Below, in pieces: positions 10,264 to 21,416 of a stretch of 64,000 nucleotides of DNA. This DNA comes from Tridacna crocea (Eukaryota > Mollusca > Bivalvia > Cardiida > Cardiidae), in NCBI GenBank assembly GCA_943736015.1, contig OX031062.1, positions 59,446,962 through 59,510,961 of the forward strand, written 5' to 3'. Numbering within the stretch: the first letter of the stretch is position 1; each line of letters opens with the position of its first letter. The position numbers and the translations under genes were made by a program. The notes beneath the pieces were generated by a model. The model had not been told where the DNA came from and searched no databases. It saw nothing but the letters and a program-made list of their open reading frames with translations.

Positions 10264-10958
10264 ATTGTTTTTGAGTATTTAAATGCTGAGGTGCAAAGGA
10301 ATATCATATTATACAAATGAATATACAAAACATAACGAAACTGACTACTCTAGAGTCTGGCTACGGATAGTTTGGGTTTTTTTTTTTTCCCCTTTTTAAC
10401 CATACGTTTTTCAATTTTATATTGTCTGTTTCTTTGTTTGTATCATAAATGTTATTACTCTTATATTAGAAAAACCAGGTGCTGTTGGAGTACCAAGATT
10501 ATGAATAATTTTGATCACTCCTATCCGGCAAGCCACTGAATCTCTATACGTTTATGATGGCAGAATATACAAAAAGATCAATTATTCCCGATAGGCAATT
10601 TTAAAGATTCCACTTTTTTTTTTTTTTTTTTGAAAATAGTGTGTAATTAACCGTTTCCCAAAAGAAAAATTTCAGACTATTCCAAATTAAGCCATCAGCA
10701 ATTGGCAATATTGTGATTGTTATACTTGAGATATAGTAGTATGAAAAGATAAGAACCATGGTGGGAAACGGAGATATGTATCTTTTTGAGTTTTTTTTTT
10801 CTAAAATGTTCTTCAAATCCAATATATCTCAGAGTCGTAGTAGGAGGTGATCGATATTGAAGAGGTCAAACCGGAAATTGTGGATCAGGATCTGAATGAA
10901 TTTTTGCTCATTCTGATGCTGATCTGCAGTATTCGCATAACCAACAAAACGGTATATA
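10264..10958. other. LINE 3' trailer then unrecognised DNA
   Basis: Includes T runs at about 10377-10390 and 10613-10630. No supported gene. Confidence 0.35.
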
Positions 10959-11201
10959 TTAACTCTTTATCACTCAAGCCCGAATTTTAATGACCGTGAG
11001 AAAGAGAGTTTTTGAAAACATTGAGGGAAAAGGAGAAAATGGTGTAACCAGCGTTTTCTCCTTATTCTAAGATGTTTACTGCCCTTTCAAATACAAATTT
11101 CAATTTTTGAGTCACATTTATTTTGTCGTCTGCAAACGCGACTGCAAATGTTTTTTCAGTTTGGGCAGGCCTAAAATTTTTGCAGTTTGTTAAAAATTTA
11201 A
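10959..11201 (+). mobile_element. THM-A, diverged
   Basis: TTAACTCTTTATCACTC start, AAATTTAA end. Hairpin arms imperfect (TTATTCTAAGATG on the right). Contains a small duplication of the GCAAA(C/T)G segment. Confidence 0.8.
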
Positions 11202-11346
11202 GGTGCAGGATCGATCTTATATGTTATTGTAATTTGTGTACTATATTATAGAGAAATAAACGAGGCCCTCTCTGACAGGACCTGAAAAAAAAAATATAAG
11301 TTGTAAGAACTTGTTTCTCAATCGATGTAAAATAAATGTTTAAACT

Positions 11347-11769
11347 AAACTAAACCAAATGACAAAATTTGCGACTGGTCTGAATTCAACACATTTGCAG
11401 ACGGCAAAATAAAGTTGACTGAATATTTGAAATTTTAAGGAAGAGTAGAAAACATTGTGGCAAAAGGAGAAAATGCTGGTTTCAAGCATTTTCTCCTTTT
11501 CCTACAACGCTTACAGAAGGGTTCTTTCACAAGGTCATTAAAAGTCAGGATTATGTGGTAGAGGGTTAACTCTACCAAACAACAAAATTTTGGGGAAGTT
11601 TAAATTCAAAGCATTTACAGAGAACAAAATAAATGTGAATCCAAAGTTCAAATTTGATTTGGAAAAGGTACAAAACATTGTACAAAACATTGTGGAAAAA
11701 GAAAATGCTGGTAATGTTTAAAAAGGCTTTCTTTCTCCGAGTCGTCGCGATTGTGTAGTAAAGAGTTAT
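11347..11769 (-). mobile_element. Two THM copies sharing one TTAA
   Basis: 11347-11569 is a reverse A copy ending GGTAGAGGGTTAA. The second begins at the same TTAA (11566) and runs to about 11769 with its right hairpin arm lost and CAAAACATTGT duplicated. Confidence 0.8.
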
Positions 11770-11879
11770 ATACTCATTTGAGGCAATAGGCTTTATTGTG
11801 GGAGTGTTCTTTGACAAGATGCGTCTGGTTGGTTGGTTGTATTGGGGTTTAATGCCACTTTAACAGCTAAGGTCATATC

Positions 11880-12080
11880 ATGGCGGTCGGTGACGCACAT
11901 GTGTTTCCTGGCTTTCTCACACCGGTACTTACACTACTTTCTTTCCAAAGCCACCGACTACTTTTCTCACATGCTTCAGCAGAGGTGAGAGGCGAAAATA
12001 CACCAGATAGAAAGTTCGCCTCAACCGGGTATCGAACTCACAACCACCAGGTCATGAGTCCGACACCTGGAAATGAGCTT
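11880..12080 (-). repeat. tRNA-derived SINE, reverse strand
   Basis: The minus strand reads GGTTGTGAGTTCGATACCCGG (B-box) preceded by a TCATGACCTGGT segment. The GGTACTTACACTACTTTCTTT body resembles 23920-24060. Confidence 0.5.
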
Positions 12081-12400
12081 CTGCATTGATGGGAGCATAT
12101 AGTCACCACTTTGTCTGTCTGTCTGTCCTTCTGTCCGCTTTTCCATCCTTATGTCCATCATCCGACTGATGCCATTTCTCCAGAACCCCTGAACTAAATT
12201 GGATGAAACTTCATTTAGGAATTATTTAGGATATTGCGCCAATGTCTTTTTCCAAATTTGATGCTGTGTCACGGAAAAAGGGGTTTTCTTGTAAAATTCC
12301 AAATTTGACTAATATCTCCTTCAGTTTATGTCAAAATTTCATGAAACTTCACATTTATATTGTTTTTTAACGGTTTCACCGTGTGCCCTTGTTTCTTTGT
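12081..12400. repeat. Dispersed repeat with TCTG microsatellite
   Basis: (TCTG)n at about 12112-12127, then GTCCATC and AACCCCTGAACTAAATTGGAT, which resembles a widespread mollusc repeat body from memory. Confidence 0.35.
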
Positions 12401-12466
12401 CAATGCAAAACCATGTTATGGGAAAAGGATGCTTAATGTCTAATAAGTTATTGCCCTTAGTAAATT

Positions 12467-13062
12467 TTAACTTTTCCTTTACCGCACATTGCCAACTTTT
12501 GACACTTCTTGAAAAGAAGCCTTTTGAAAACATTGTAGGAAAAGAAGAAAATGCTGGTAACCAGCATTTTCTTCTTTTCCCACAATGTTTTCTACTCTAT
12601 CAAAGAAAAGCTACACTATTTGAGCCACATTGAAATTGTCATCTTCAAATGCTTTAAATTTGGACAAGACAAAAATTTTGTTGTCTGGTACAGGGTTTAA
12701 CTCTTTACCACACAAAAAATTTTTAGACTAGTCCAAATTCAAAGCATTTGCAGACAACTAAACAAAGGTGACTTTTCCCACAATGTTTTCAGAAGGCTTC
12801 TCTGTCAGGGTTGTTAAAAGTCGGGATTGTGTTGTAGAGAGTTAACCACACAATCCTGACTTTTAACGACCCTGAGAAAGAAAGCCTTTGAAAACATTGT
12901 GGAAAAAGGAGAAAATGCTGATAACCAGCATTTTCTCCTTTTCCCACAATGTTTTCTACCTTTCCCAAATCGATTTCAACTTTTGATTCACATTTATTTT
13001 GTCATCTGCAAATGCTTTCAATTTGGAGCAGTCTAGAATTTTGTTGTTTGGTAAAGAGTCAA
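12467..13062. mobile_element. Chain of three THM copies sharing single TTAAs
   Basis: Members: 12467-12700 (+), with both arms carrying AAAAGAAGAAAATG / CATTTTCTTCTTTT; 12697-12845 (-), an internal-deletion copy without hairpin; 12842-13062 (+), full. Adjacent members share exactly one TTAA with no spacer. Confidence 0.9.
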
Positions 13063-13362
13063 AGGATGCATTCAGAGTTCGCAACTGCAAATTTTTAATA
13101 ATTCCAAAGAAGGTTTTTAAGGACAAATTTTACAACAGCCATTTGTGGTAGCTATGATACATCATGACATACAATTTCTTTTCAAATAAAAAAAGTTCAA
13201 CATTTTGTGTACTTGGATTATAATTGAAGGTAGACTCTATTTAAATATACATTAATTTTCAGATCAGTTTCACATAAACTTTGATGGAAAAGATATAAAC
13301 CTGTAATAAAAGTGACAAATTATAAAATTTATCTCTTACAGACGACAAAATGTTGGGCTTGT

Positions 13363-13821
13363 TTAACTCTTTAGCACACAATCCTGACTATTAACAGCCC
13401 TAAGAAAGAAGCCTATAGAAAACATTGTGGGAAGAGGAGAAATTTCTGGTAACCAGCATTTTCTTCTTTTTCCCACAATGTTTTCTGCTCTTCCAAAGTC
13501 AAGTTTCAATTTTCGATTCACATTTACTTTGTTGCCTGCAAGTGCATTCAATTCCGACTAGTCCAAAATTTTATCATTTTACATTTGGTAAAAAGTTAAC
13601 TCTTTACCACACAATCCCGACTATTAATGACCCTGAGAAAGAAGCCTATAGAAAACATTGTGGGAAGAGGAGAAAATGCTGGTAATCAGCATTTTCTCCT
13701 TTTCTCACAACAGTTTCTACCCATTGACAGTCAGAAATCATATTACTAAGATTTAATTTGTTATCTGCAGATGCTTTGGATTTGGTCCAGTGCAAAACTT
13801 TGTTGTTTGGTAAAGAGTTAA
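13363..13821 (+). mobile_element. Two direct THM copies sharing one TTAA
   Basis: 13363-13599 and 13596-13821 lie in the same orientation. Both carry GAAGCCTATAGAAAAC and GGGAAGAGGAG in the left arm while the right arm reads CTTTTTCCCAC or CTTTTCTCAC. Confidence 0.88.
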
Positions 13822-14040
13822 ATCGAAGGCATTTTCATACAACAAATGTTTCTTAAGTAAAGAGTTGCGTCTTTTAAAGGGGGAAAAATTGTAGGAAAAG
13901 GAGAAAACGGTTACCAGTAAGTTTAGTAACAATTTCTTGTTGCTGTAAGGTAGGTGAAATTTTACAAAGGCTTTTATCTATTTAAATGCTTTGTATAAGC
14001 ATTTGGTTCACTTTCAACAATGTTTTTTTTTTATAATGGT

Positions 14041-14254
14041 TTAACCCTTTACAACACAATCAGGACTTTAAATGAGCCTCAGGAAATAGGCTTTAAAAAA
14101 CACTGTGGGAAAAGCTGAAAAGTTGGTAACCAGAATCTTTTATTTATCCCTCAATGTTTTCTATTCCATTAAGCATAAATTTCATCATATGGACCTCTAA
14201 ACTGTTGTCTGCGAGTACTTGCACCTTGGACAAATCTTATACATATGGTACAGT
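14041..14254 (+). mobile_element. THM-A, diverged
   Basis: TTAACCCTTTACAACAC start. Weak hairpin (AAAGCTGAAAAGTTGG). The right end is lost next to the foldback element. Confidence 0.65.
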
Positions 14255-14701
14255 ATGAGTTTTATACCCCGGTCACATATTCACGGAAGGCCGCCACGGA
14301 AGAGCCACGGATTCGTTCCGGCATTGTCCGTGACAACTCGTACTAGTCTGTAGCTCTCCGTATTGTAACCGTAGTCATTCGTAGTAGTCCTTGTATATCC
14401 GTAGCGGTCCTTGACAATTTTTGAACATGCACAAAAATTCGCTACGGATCAAACGACCGTAGCGTATCCTTACTAGTCCGTATTAGACCGTACTGATACG
14501 TTCTGGTCCGTATTAAAACCGTATCAGTCCGTACTTATCCGTAGGCCCAATTTTTTTTCAGGATTTGATACGGAGAACTACGTATTAGCACGGTTTCACT
14601 ACGCTTTAGTTACGTTATGATACGGATTTATCACGGAAAGTCATGACCTTAATACGTTTTACTACGGAGAGGCAGGGATTCGCACGGTCTTTTACGGTTT
14701 A

Positions 14702-15139
14702 CTACGTTGCAACACGACACATCACGGAATTGTAAGGACCACTATTGTTTGGTAGGATAAATTCAAAATCATGTACTTCATCAAGGGTATTTTTACTCTG
14801 TCTTTGTAGAATACAACGCAATTGCGCTTTGTTGTTGAGTTCACAATCATTAACCGTCAACAAATGATGTTTGCAATAAATTGGCGGCAACTGGATATTG
14901 GTATTGCACAAAATGTCAAGGCACTGGTCCAGCAACTTGATGACATACACAGATGTAATGATTATATTGTTATCTACTACTAATAATACCTTTAATTTAA
15001 GGTTAAATATTTTACAAAACATTGTACGAAAATGAATAAACATCAGTATTATAATGTGACATTCTGCCCAAACAACGATGCTAAACATGCAAGTAAAACG
15101 AGTACATAAAACTGTCACCGTTTCTGGTGGTTCTGACAA
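14702..15139 (-). CDS. 145-residue ORF inside the foldback, function unknown
   Basis: It is long for AT-rich DNA and starts MSEPPETVTVL. A hydrophobic, Cys-containing first half is followed by a more polar end (SKNTLDEVHDFEF). The last codons run into the arm repeats (to RVAT). I recognise no domain. It could be a relic of the element's own gene or chance. Confidence 0.2.
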   Translation of the reverse strand: MSEPPETVTVLCTRFTCMFSIVVWAECHIIILMFIHFRTMFCKIFNLKLKVLLVVDNNIIITSVYVIKLLDQCLDILCNTNIQLPPIYCKHHLLTVNDCELNNKAQLRCILQRQSKNTLDEVHDFEFILPNNSGPYNSVMCRVAT

Positions 15140-15400
15140 CCGCCAACGAAACGGGAGGTCACAGGTTCGAACCCCAGGAGCTTGTTCTGATATGGCTGTT
15201 GGTGAACCGCCAGCTAGTTAAATGTATGGTTACTGGTTACCTGCCTGGTGCCAGGCTGGCCCTTTCGAAATGAGTGATACTAACTATAAAGACAAGCACT
15301 TTACTTTTAAAACATAAACATTCACGATAATCAGTGTAATTGTGGAATAAACAGCAGTTTTTATGAACATAAGAGAAACGTTATTGATCAATATTTTCAT

Positions 15401-15634
15401 TTAACCTTTTGCCATTCAGTCCCTTCTTTTTATGGGTCTGCAACAGACAAGTCAAGAAAACATTTTGATTCTAGGAAATCGAAAAAAATGCTCAAAATGG
15501 GCAATTTCTCCATTTCCCAAAATGCTTTCTACCTTATTGTAGAACTGAAGCTCATTTGTGCCAAAATTGCAGTTGTTGTCTGCAGATGCTTTGAATTTCG
15601 TGGAGGCCAAATTTTGTCAACTTGTGATGGGTTA
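15401..15634 (+). mobile_element. Old THM nested in the foldback
   Basis: TTAACCTTTTGCCATTCAGTC to TTGTGATGGGTTATT. The hairpin is strongly diverged (AATGCTCAAAATGGGCAATTT) but the TTGTTGTCTGCAGATGC word remains. Confidence 0.65.
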
Positions 15635-16194
15635 TTGATTATAATAATCAGGTAATAAAAGACAGAGAGTATGTGGACTAGAGATTGGCTTTTACGAAGA
15701 CCCGTCCATGGCCAGTATGAGGCTCTCATTGCCGAACTTGTTGCATTTTGAAAGTGAGCGGGCTAGAGCATTTGGACGGAATGCTAAATCGTGGTAGGTC
15801 CGTATCGATCCGTGACGATTCGTACTACTACGTATCGGATCGTTCTTATTCGTACTAATCCGTACCTGTACCGTGGCAAATCGTAGTGTATCCGTACTAC
15901 AATCGTCCTGATTCGTGTCGCTCCGTATTAAACCGTGTCCAACCGTAACAGTCCGTATCACTCCTGGAACTGTGACCTACATTTTGGCTGTAGATTCGTC
16001 GAACTCCGTACTCACACCGTTGTGTATCCGTATTGGAACCGTAGCGGACTACGGAATTTGTCATTTCCGTAGTCATCCGTGAGCGATTAGAACGTAGCTC
16101 TTCCGTGGCGGTCTTCCGTGAATATGTGACCGGGGCTTTAAGTGTATCATTCTTCTGGCCCGTTTTACTGTTTTGGGTTTTGAAGACTTTTGGC

Positions 16195-16422
16195 TTAACC
16201 CTTTCCCAAACGATAAATATTGGACTCTTCCAAACCAAAAGAGTTTGCATACGACAATTTTGAATTCAGAGAAAATGAAAGAAAGTTCTCAAAAAGGGTA
16301 GAAAACACTGTAGAAAGAGGAGAAATTGCTCGTTACGAGCAATTTCTCCTTTTCCCACTGTGTTTTCAAAAGACTTTTACTGCAGACACGTAAAAACCAG
16401 GGCTTGTTTAGGAAAGGCTTAA
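16195..16422 (-). mobile_element. THM-B, full length
   Basis: TTAACCCTTTCCCAAACG to GGAAAGGCTTAA. Tip GCTCGTTACGAGC. The distal part carries GCAGACACGTAAAAACCAGG, diagnostic of subfamily B. Confidence 0.88.
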
Positions 16423-16424
16423 TT

Positions 16425-16965
16425 TCTGATTCCCTTGTTTTTTCACAAGCTTTAGTATGAAGGTTTTTGAAAAGTCTCCTTTTTAAGAAAGTGTTCTACC
16501 CCGTCAAAAACAAAATCCACCCTTTTGGCCGCAATGAAGTTGTTATTTCAAAAGCCGAAGAGTCCAAAATGTTGATGTCTGGTATTAATACAGGGTAAGT
16601 ACATGTTTGCCTGTATTTGCCATTGGGAAAGTAACAATACCCTTCAAAATTTTTATGAAGTATCTCTAAGGTATAAGATCAAAAGGGAACCATTAACCTA
16701 TTAAAAAGTACTTACAGGGGCCAGTGAGTTTACCTGGCTCAATTTTTGGCCCCTCACCAAAAAATGCCTTCATTTTTAGGATTGGAAGAAAGCTTTTCAA
16801 AATAATGAGGGAAAAGAAGAGAATGCTGATGACCAGCATTTTCTCCTTTTCCCTAAATGCTTTCTACCTTCCATAAGCAAATTTCCTGTTGTGCAAGACA
16901 CATTTACTTTGTTGTCTGCAAATGCTTTTGGTTTGGATAAGCATAGCATTTTTGACCTCTGAGAA
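16425..16965 (+). repeat. Two decayed THM copies
   Basis: 16425-16600 keeps TTTTGAAAAGTCTCC and the right-end words only. 16760-16965 keeps a hairpin with tip GCTGATGACCAGC and TTTGTTGTCTGCAAATGC. Confidence 0.55.
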
Positions 16966-16988
16966 AGCATGAAATGAAAATACATGTA

Positions 16989-17536
16989 TTAAACTCGTTG
17001 GCAAATGACAAAATTTTAGGTTGGTGCAAATCAAAGGCATTTGCAGATGACAAAATAAAAGTGACTGAAAATTTGTAATTTGTTTTGTAAAGGGTAGAAA
17101 ACATTGTGGAAAAGGAGAAAATGCTGGTTACCAGCATTTTCTCCTTTTCCCACAATGTTTCCTAAAGGCGTCTTTCTCAGGGTCGTTAAAAGTCAATATT
17201 TTCTACCCTTCCCAAAATAGAATTTCAATTTTTCAGTCACATTTATTTTGTCTGTTGCAAATACTTTCCATTTGGACCGGTCTAAAATTTTCTTATGTGG
17301 TAAAGAGTTAACCCATTACCACACAATCCCTACTTTTGATGACCCTGAGAAAGAAGCCTTTTGAAAACATTGTAGGAAAAGGAGAAAATGCTGGTAACCA
17401 GCATTTTCTCCTTTTCCTACAGTGTTTTCTAACCTTCCCAGAACAAACTTCAATTTTTCAGTCACCTTTGTTTTCTTATCTGCAAATGCTTTCAATTTGA
17501 ACCAGTCTAAAATTTTCTTATGTGGTAAAGAGTTAA
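16989..17536. mobile_element. THM chain: composite plus full copy
   Basis: 16989-17311 begins as a reverse A copy and switches at about 17194 into the right half of a forward copy, so both outer ends are right ends. 17308-17536 is a full forward copy sharing TTAA 17308-17311, with arm-matched AGGAAAAGG / CCTTTTCCT. Confidence 0.85.
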
Positions 17537-17636
17537 GCCGGATGTTTTCAAAGCTGTCTGCTGTACTTTGTTTTGGAAGTTAATGATTTCTACCCTCCAT
17601 TTTCTTGCTTAAGTAGATTGACATTTGAAACTGGCA

Positions 17637-18020
17637 TTAACTCTTTACCAAACTGCAAAATTTGAAGACTTGCTTTAACCCTTTACCCCATAAGGCATTT
17701 CTATGGTATTTCTAATTGACCCTAAATAACAGCAAGGATGAAGCCGTTTCTTATGTGTATATGACACCTTTTGATAGTGTAGAAAACATTGTTGCAAAAA
17801 GTGAAATTGCTCGCCACGAGCAATTTCATCTTTTGCCACAACGTTTTCCAAAGGCTCCTATAAGCAATGCGTAGAAATGAGTATCTATGGAGTAAAGGGT
17901 TAAATTGAGAGCATAAAGTTTTGCTTACAACAAATTACATTTTGTCTCCGATAATGAGACTTGTCTGTAAAGGGAAGAAAACATTGACGAATAAAGAGAA
18001 AAATCTGGTTCCCAACTAAT
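17637..18020 (-). mobile_element. THM-C with flanking THM pieces
   Basis: 17675-17903 runs TTAACCCTTTACCCCATAAGG to GGAGTAAAGGGTTAA with tip GCTCGCCACGAGC. A short A-type end precedes it and a decayed THM follows to about 18018. Confidence 0.85.
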
Positions 18021-18071
18021 ACTATGTACCAACCAATCACAGAAGTGCAAACCATGAACCAGCCATCTCCT

Positions 18072-18489
18072 GGGTCCATATTCACCAACCATTCTTTACC
18101 CTGTACCAAATGACAAAATTTGGAATGTGACCAAATTTAAAGCATTTGCAGATGACAAATTAAACATTGATGAAATGATGATTTCTCTCTTTGATAGTGT
18201 AGAAAACACTGAGGGTAAAGGAGAAAATGCTGATTACCAGCATTTTCTCCTTTTCCCACAGTGTTTTCCAAAGACTTTAGGGTTGTTGAAAGTCGGGATT
18301 AAGTGGTAAAGACTTAAGAACATTCTTAATCTTATTCTTCAGAATTTTGTCAATGTGAGAGTAACATAAAATCTGACTGGCTAAACCAATTGGCTCAGCC
18401 AATCAGAAGTTCTGTTACTTTCGCAAATCAGAAAATCTTGAAGATTAAGAGAAAGAACATTCTTAAGAATGGTTGGTGAATACAGACTC
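18072..18489. mobile_element. ACCAACCATTC MITE interrupted by a THM
   Basis: The left end CATATTCACCAACCATTC stops at 18094 and resumes after 18317 as GAACATTCTTAATC, ending ATGGTTGGTGAATACAG. The interior has an ATTGGCTCAGCCAATC inverted CCAAT pair. Confidence 0.85.
18095..18317 (-). mobile_element. THM-A inserted in another MITE
   Basis: TTTACCCTGTACC (TTAA mutated to TTTA) to GGTAAAGACTTAA. Removing it restores CCATTC-TTAA-GAACATTC, the sequence seen intact (reverse) at 18470-18480. Confidence 0.9.
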
Positions 18490-19420
18490 TAGTCTCTTGT
18501 CCTTACTCTGTGTGCAGGTACCAGTCTGTGCAGTTCAGAAATTTAAGTCTCTATGATGTGGGTATTAATATTACAGACTGAACAAACATCCATTTCAATT
18601 ATTGAACACCCCAAGGGTAAGAGCAGAAAATAAGTCCTGGAATTGCTTTAAAGCTGGCAAATTTTTGTGAAAATTAATGATACTTTTTTTTGTACTTGAA
18701 GTAGGTTGTTTATCGCCCATCAAAATGTCAAGTGAACAGATAATCCTGTTTTTTGTCTGGTTTTTCCTGTCTGCAAGCTAATAGAGTTGGCCCACGTCAA
18801 AATTGAATGAGTCATTTTCTGTAAAAAGAGGACTTGATTCATCCCACCATCCCTGTGATGTATGATGATAAGCAAGTCATTACAGTGTTATAAGTCCTTA
18901 AAATCTGTTTTGTATTACAATCAACGAAAACATGAGGTACATTGGTCCTTTGATGTGCAGAATACTAACAAGAGCAGCATGTGCAGATTGCATAGCCTGA
19001 TATTGGTCTATACCGGTTACAAATCATTGTCTGCACATGTCATATAATTATATTCGTCGAAGATTCAACTGTCTTATGTGAAGCATCACTCCCCACAATA
19101 CTGGGGGGGTTGCAGTAATACGCGCTATAAAGTTGCAATGGAGAAAATGGCTATTATCAATATGTTTGAGGAGAAATCAGGTATATTTTAGCTCCAGGTT
19201 TCTCCAAACTGCTGAACATAGCTGAATGCATCGTACTAGGTAGTGTTTTACTGTGTAAACTTTTACTTTAGTTTGAAATTCAAAGGTCGTCGCGAAGAAA
19301 ATTAGTCTGGTTCCGTACCCAGGATGCGCAAATTAGATAGATGTGTTTTTGTAGAATGCCATCTAGCGGAGATAATGGGTTACAAATATATTAACTCTTA
19401 CTCTTTACCAAACGACAAAA
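18490..19420. other. Single-copy-looking DNA, no supported gene
   Basis: The ORF at 18862-19047 has no recognisable domain. A short Met-initiated frame at 19138 is listed separately. GAATGCCATCTAGCGGAGATAA at about 19352 recurs in altered form at about 27570. Confidence 0.35.
19138..19180 (+). CDS. Possible first coding exon, very short
   Basis: ATG opens MEKMAIINMFEEKS and the frame meets a donor-like G|GTATAT at 19181. TATAAA lies a few bases upstream, too close for a TATA box of this start. It could be chance. Confidence 0.15.
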
Positions 19421-19423
19421 TAT

Positions 19424-19692
19424 AGAGTCGGACATAAGTTAAGCATCACTAGAACAAATTCAGTCATTATTTTTTTTCATGAATAACCTCACATATGGTA
19501 TATTTTGAAGCTATGAATGGACCCACTAGACAAGTAACAGGCTGATTTATGAGCCAAATGAAAGGATGGCTACCAGAAAACTTTCTGAAGCCCAGAAATG
19601 GCAAATTGTGGGCATGAGTAATGCTGTTTTAAGCACATGGGCTATAGCTGGTCAGTTCTGGTGATGCTCAACTTATGTCTGACTGTATATTT
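19424..19692 (+). mobile_element. Tc1-like remnant with terminal repeats
   Basis: Left AGTCGGACATAAGTTAAGC, right GCTCAACTTATGTCTGACTG, flanked by TA. About 270 bp, so nearly all of the transposase is deleted. Confidence 0.75.
19566..19664 (+). pseudogene. Tc1-like transposase N-terminus, 32 residues
   Basis: The frame reads MATRKLSEAQKWQIVGMSN, ending at TGA in GGTCAGTTCTGGTGA. This matches the start of the paired-like helix-turn-helix of Tc1-type transposases (R-x-L-S-E, then W-Q-I-V-G-M). No catalytic DDE domain remains. Confidence 0.7.
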
Positions 19693-19889
19693 ATCTACAA
19701 CCAAGGAATGACGAACAACAAAAATGTTGCAGCACCAGCTGTAGCTTGTATACTGTTAACTAGTACCCTTGTACAAGACTAGTATATTTTAGATTTTAAA
19801 TGTGTACATACTGAAGAAGATAGCTCTACTATATTAACATCACAATCAGAATTCTTAAAGGAGCAGAGCAGTTTTCAGATGTCTATTGA

Positions 19890-20441
19890 CCTAACCCTTT
19901 CCTACACAATAACGACTTTGGACGCCCCTGAGAAAGAAGCCTTTAGAAAACATTGTGGAAAAGGAGAAAATGCTGATAACCAGCATTTTCTCCTTTTCCC
20001 ACAATGTTTTCTACCCTTCCCAAAACAAATTTTAATTTTTGAGCCATGCTTTATTTGTCGTCTGCAACTTATGTCTGACTGTATATTAGACTTGTCCAAA
20101 TCTAAAGCATTTGTAGACAACAAAATAAAGTGTGACTCAAAAATTGAAACTTTACTTGTTTTCAGAAGGCTACTTTCTCTGGGTCATAAAAACCAGGAAT
20201 TGTTTGGTAAATGGTTAACCCTTTCCCAAACAACAAATTTTGGACCCTTCCAAACCAAACGAGTTTGCAGACGACAATTCTAGATTTGGAGAAAATTGCA
20301 GAAAGTTCTCAAAAAGGGTAGAAAACACTGTGGGAAAAGGAGAAATTGCTCGTTACGAGCAATTTCTCCTTTTCCCACAGTGTTTTTAAATACTTTTACT
20401 GCAGACACGTAAAAACCAGGGCTTGTTTGGTAAAGGGTTAA
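19890..20441. mobile_element. THM chain: composite A then THM-B
   Basis: 19890-20218 is two partial A copies joined through the Tc1-type end CAACTTATGTCTGACTGTAT at about 20066. 20215-20441 is a full reverse B copy (tip GCTCGTTACGAGC) sharing TTAA 20215-20218. Confidence 0.85.
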
Positions 20442-20694
20442 GCCCCTAAGCCCCCTTTTCACAAAGCATGCTTCTAATGTTTGTTTGTAACCCAGAGGGA
20501 AATGAAAATGTTTTATACTGTAAGATGTTTTGCACCTCTGTGATTGACAGCTTTGGAAAACAGGGTAGGAAAAAGATGAAGCTTGCCATATGCAATAAGC
20601 CACTGCATCTTTTCCAGCAATGTTTTTCAAGCTTCTACAAAGAATGTATTTCTTTCACTCAATATTTTGTCCTATGACTTTGTACATATCAGTT

Positions 20695-21110
20695 TTAAAG
20701 GTGGCCCTTCAAAATTTGGTACAAAAAATTTACAAACATACAAAAATTTCATCTTGATACTCCCAAACCCTTATAATTTCCATTCATAAAACCCTAGTAG
20801 TCGACAACCATTCGGCAACAGGTGAAATCAGAGATTTACTATAGCCAAAGGCTCCTACAAGCAATGCGTAGAAATGAGTATCTATGGAGTAAAGGGTTAA
20901 GCATCATTAGACAGGTGCCAGTCACTTAACATTCCCATGATGCTTTTTTGATATTTGGCGCGAAATCTAAAAATAGCTTAAGGGGCTACATAGCCTATTA
21001 AGGAAATACCACCCAAATTTTTTTTTGTAATATTATGAATCTAAATTGTTGATGAAAGAAAATTGTTTTCTCATCTAAATTTCTATATATATTTTTTAAT
21101 TTAGCCTCGA
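20695..21110 (+). mobile_element. TTAAAGGTGG family element, 3'-truncated
   Basis: TTAAAGGTGGCCCTTC start, same word order as the reverse of 5022-5567, including GGCGCGAAA at 20957-20965. A THM-C end fragment (20842-20900) interrupts it. Confidence 0.65.
20842..20900 (-). repeat. Solo THM-C end
   Basis: AAAGGCTCCTACAAGCAATG through GGAGTAAAGGGTTAA only; hairpin and other end absent. Confidence 0.75.
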
Positions 21111-21416
21111 TATTGTAATCTGTATAATATTGGTATGCCATAATTATGCAGTTATTCAAGTTTATTACATTTAGAAGAAATTGTCCCGATAAAAGTTTGT
21201 GTAGTTTTGTGAAGAGTGTTGAAAATTCCAAAACTGATATAAAATGTCATACATAGCCCAAACATACCCCAACTGCTTATCAACAGAGTTATTCCAACAC
21301 CTTCATCCTACATGTACTGGTATATGGTAAACTATTCACAAATAAGGAGACACAACTTAGAAAGAAATTAAGAGAATTTGTCTGTAAAATTCAGAGGTAC
21401 CAGCTAGACGATGTAT

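Larger units (their letters stand above)
14267..16136. mobile_element. Foldback element with CCGTA-rich arms
   Basis: The left tip CCCCGGTCACATATTCACGG is mirrored by CCGTGAATATGTGACCGGGG at 16117-16135, and pairing continues through CCGCCACGGAAGAGC. Both arms (about 14267-14730 and 15780-16135) consist of degenerate repeats of CCGTA plus 7-9 bases, and the left arm switches strand sense near 14550. Possible 4-bp TTTA duplication. The middle holds an ORF, a tRNA-like B-box (GGTTCGAACCCC at about 15162) and an old THM. No recognisable transposase. Confidence 0.8.
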
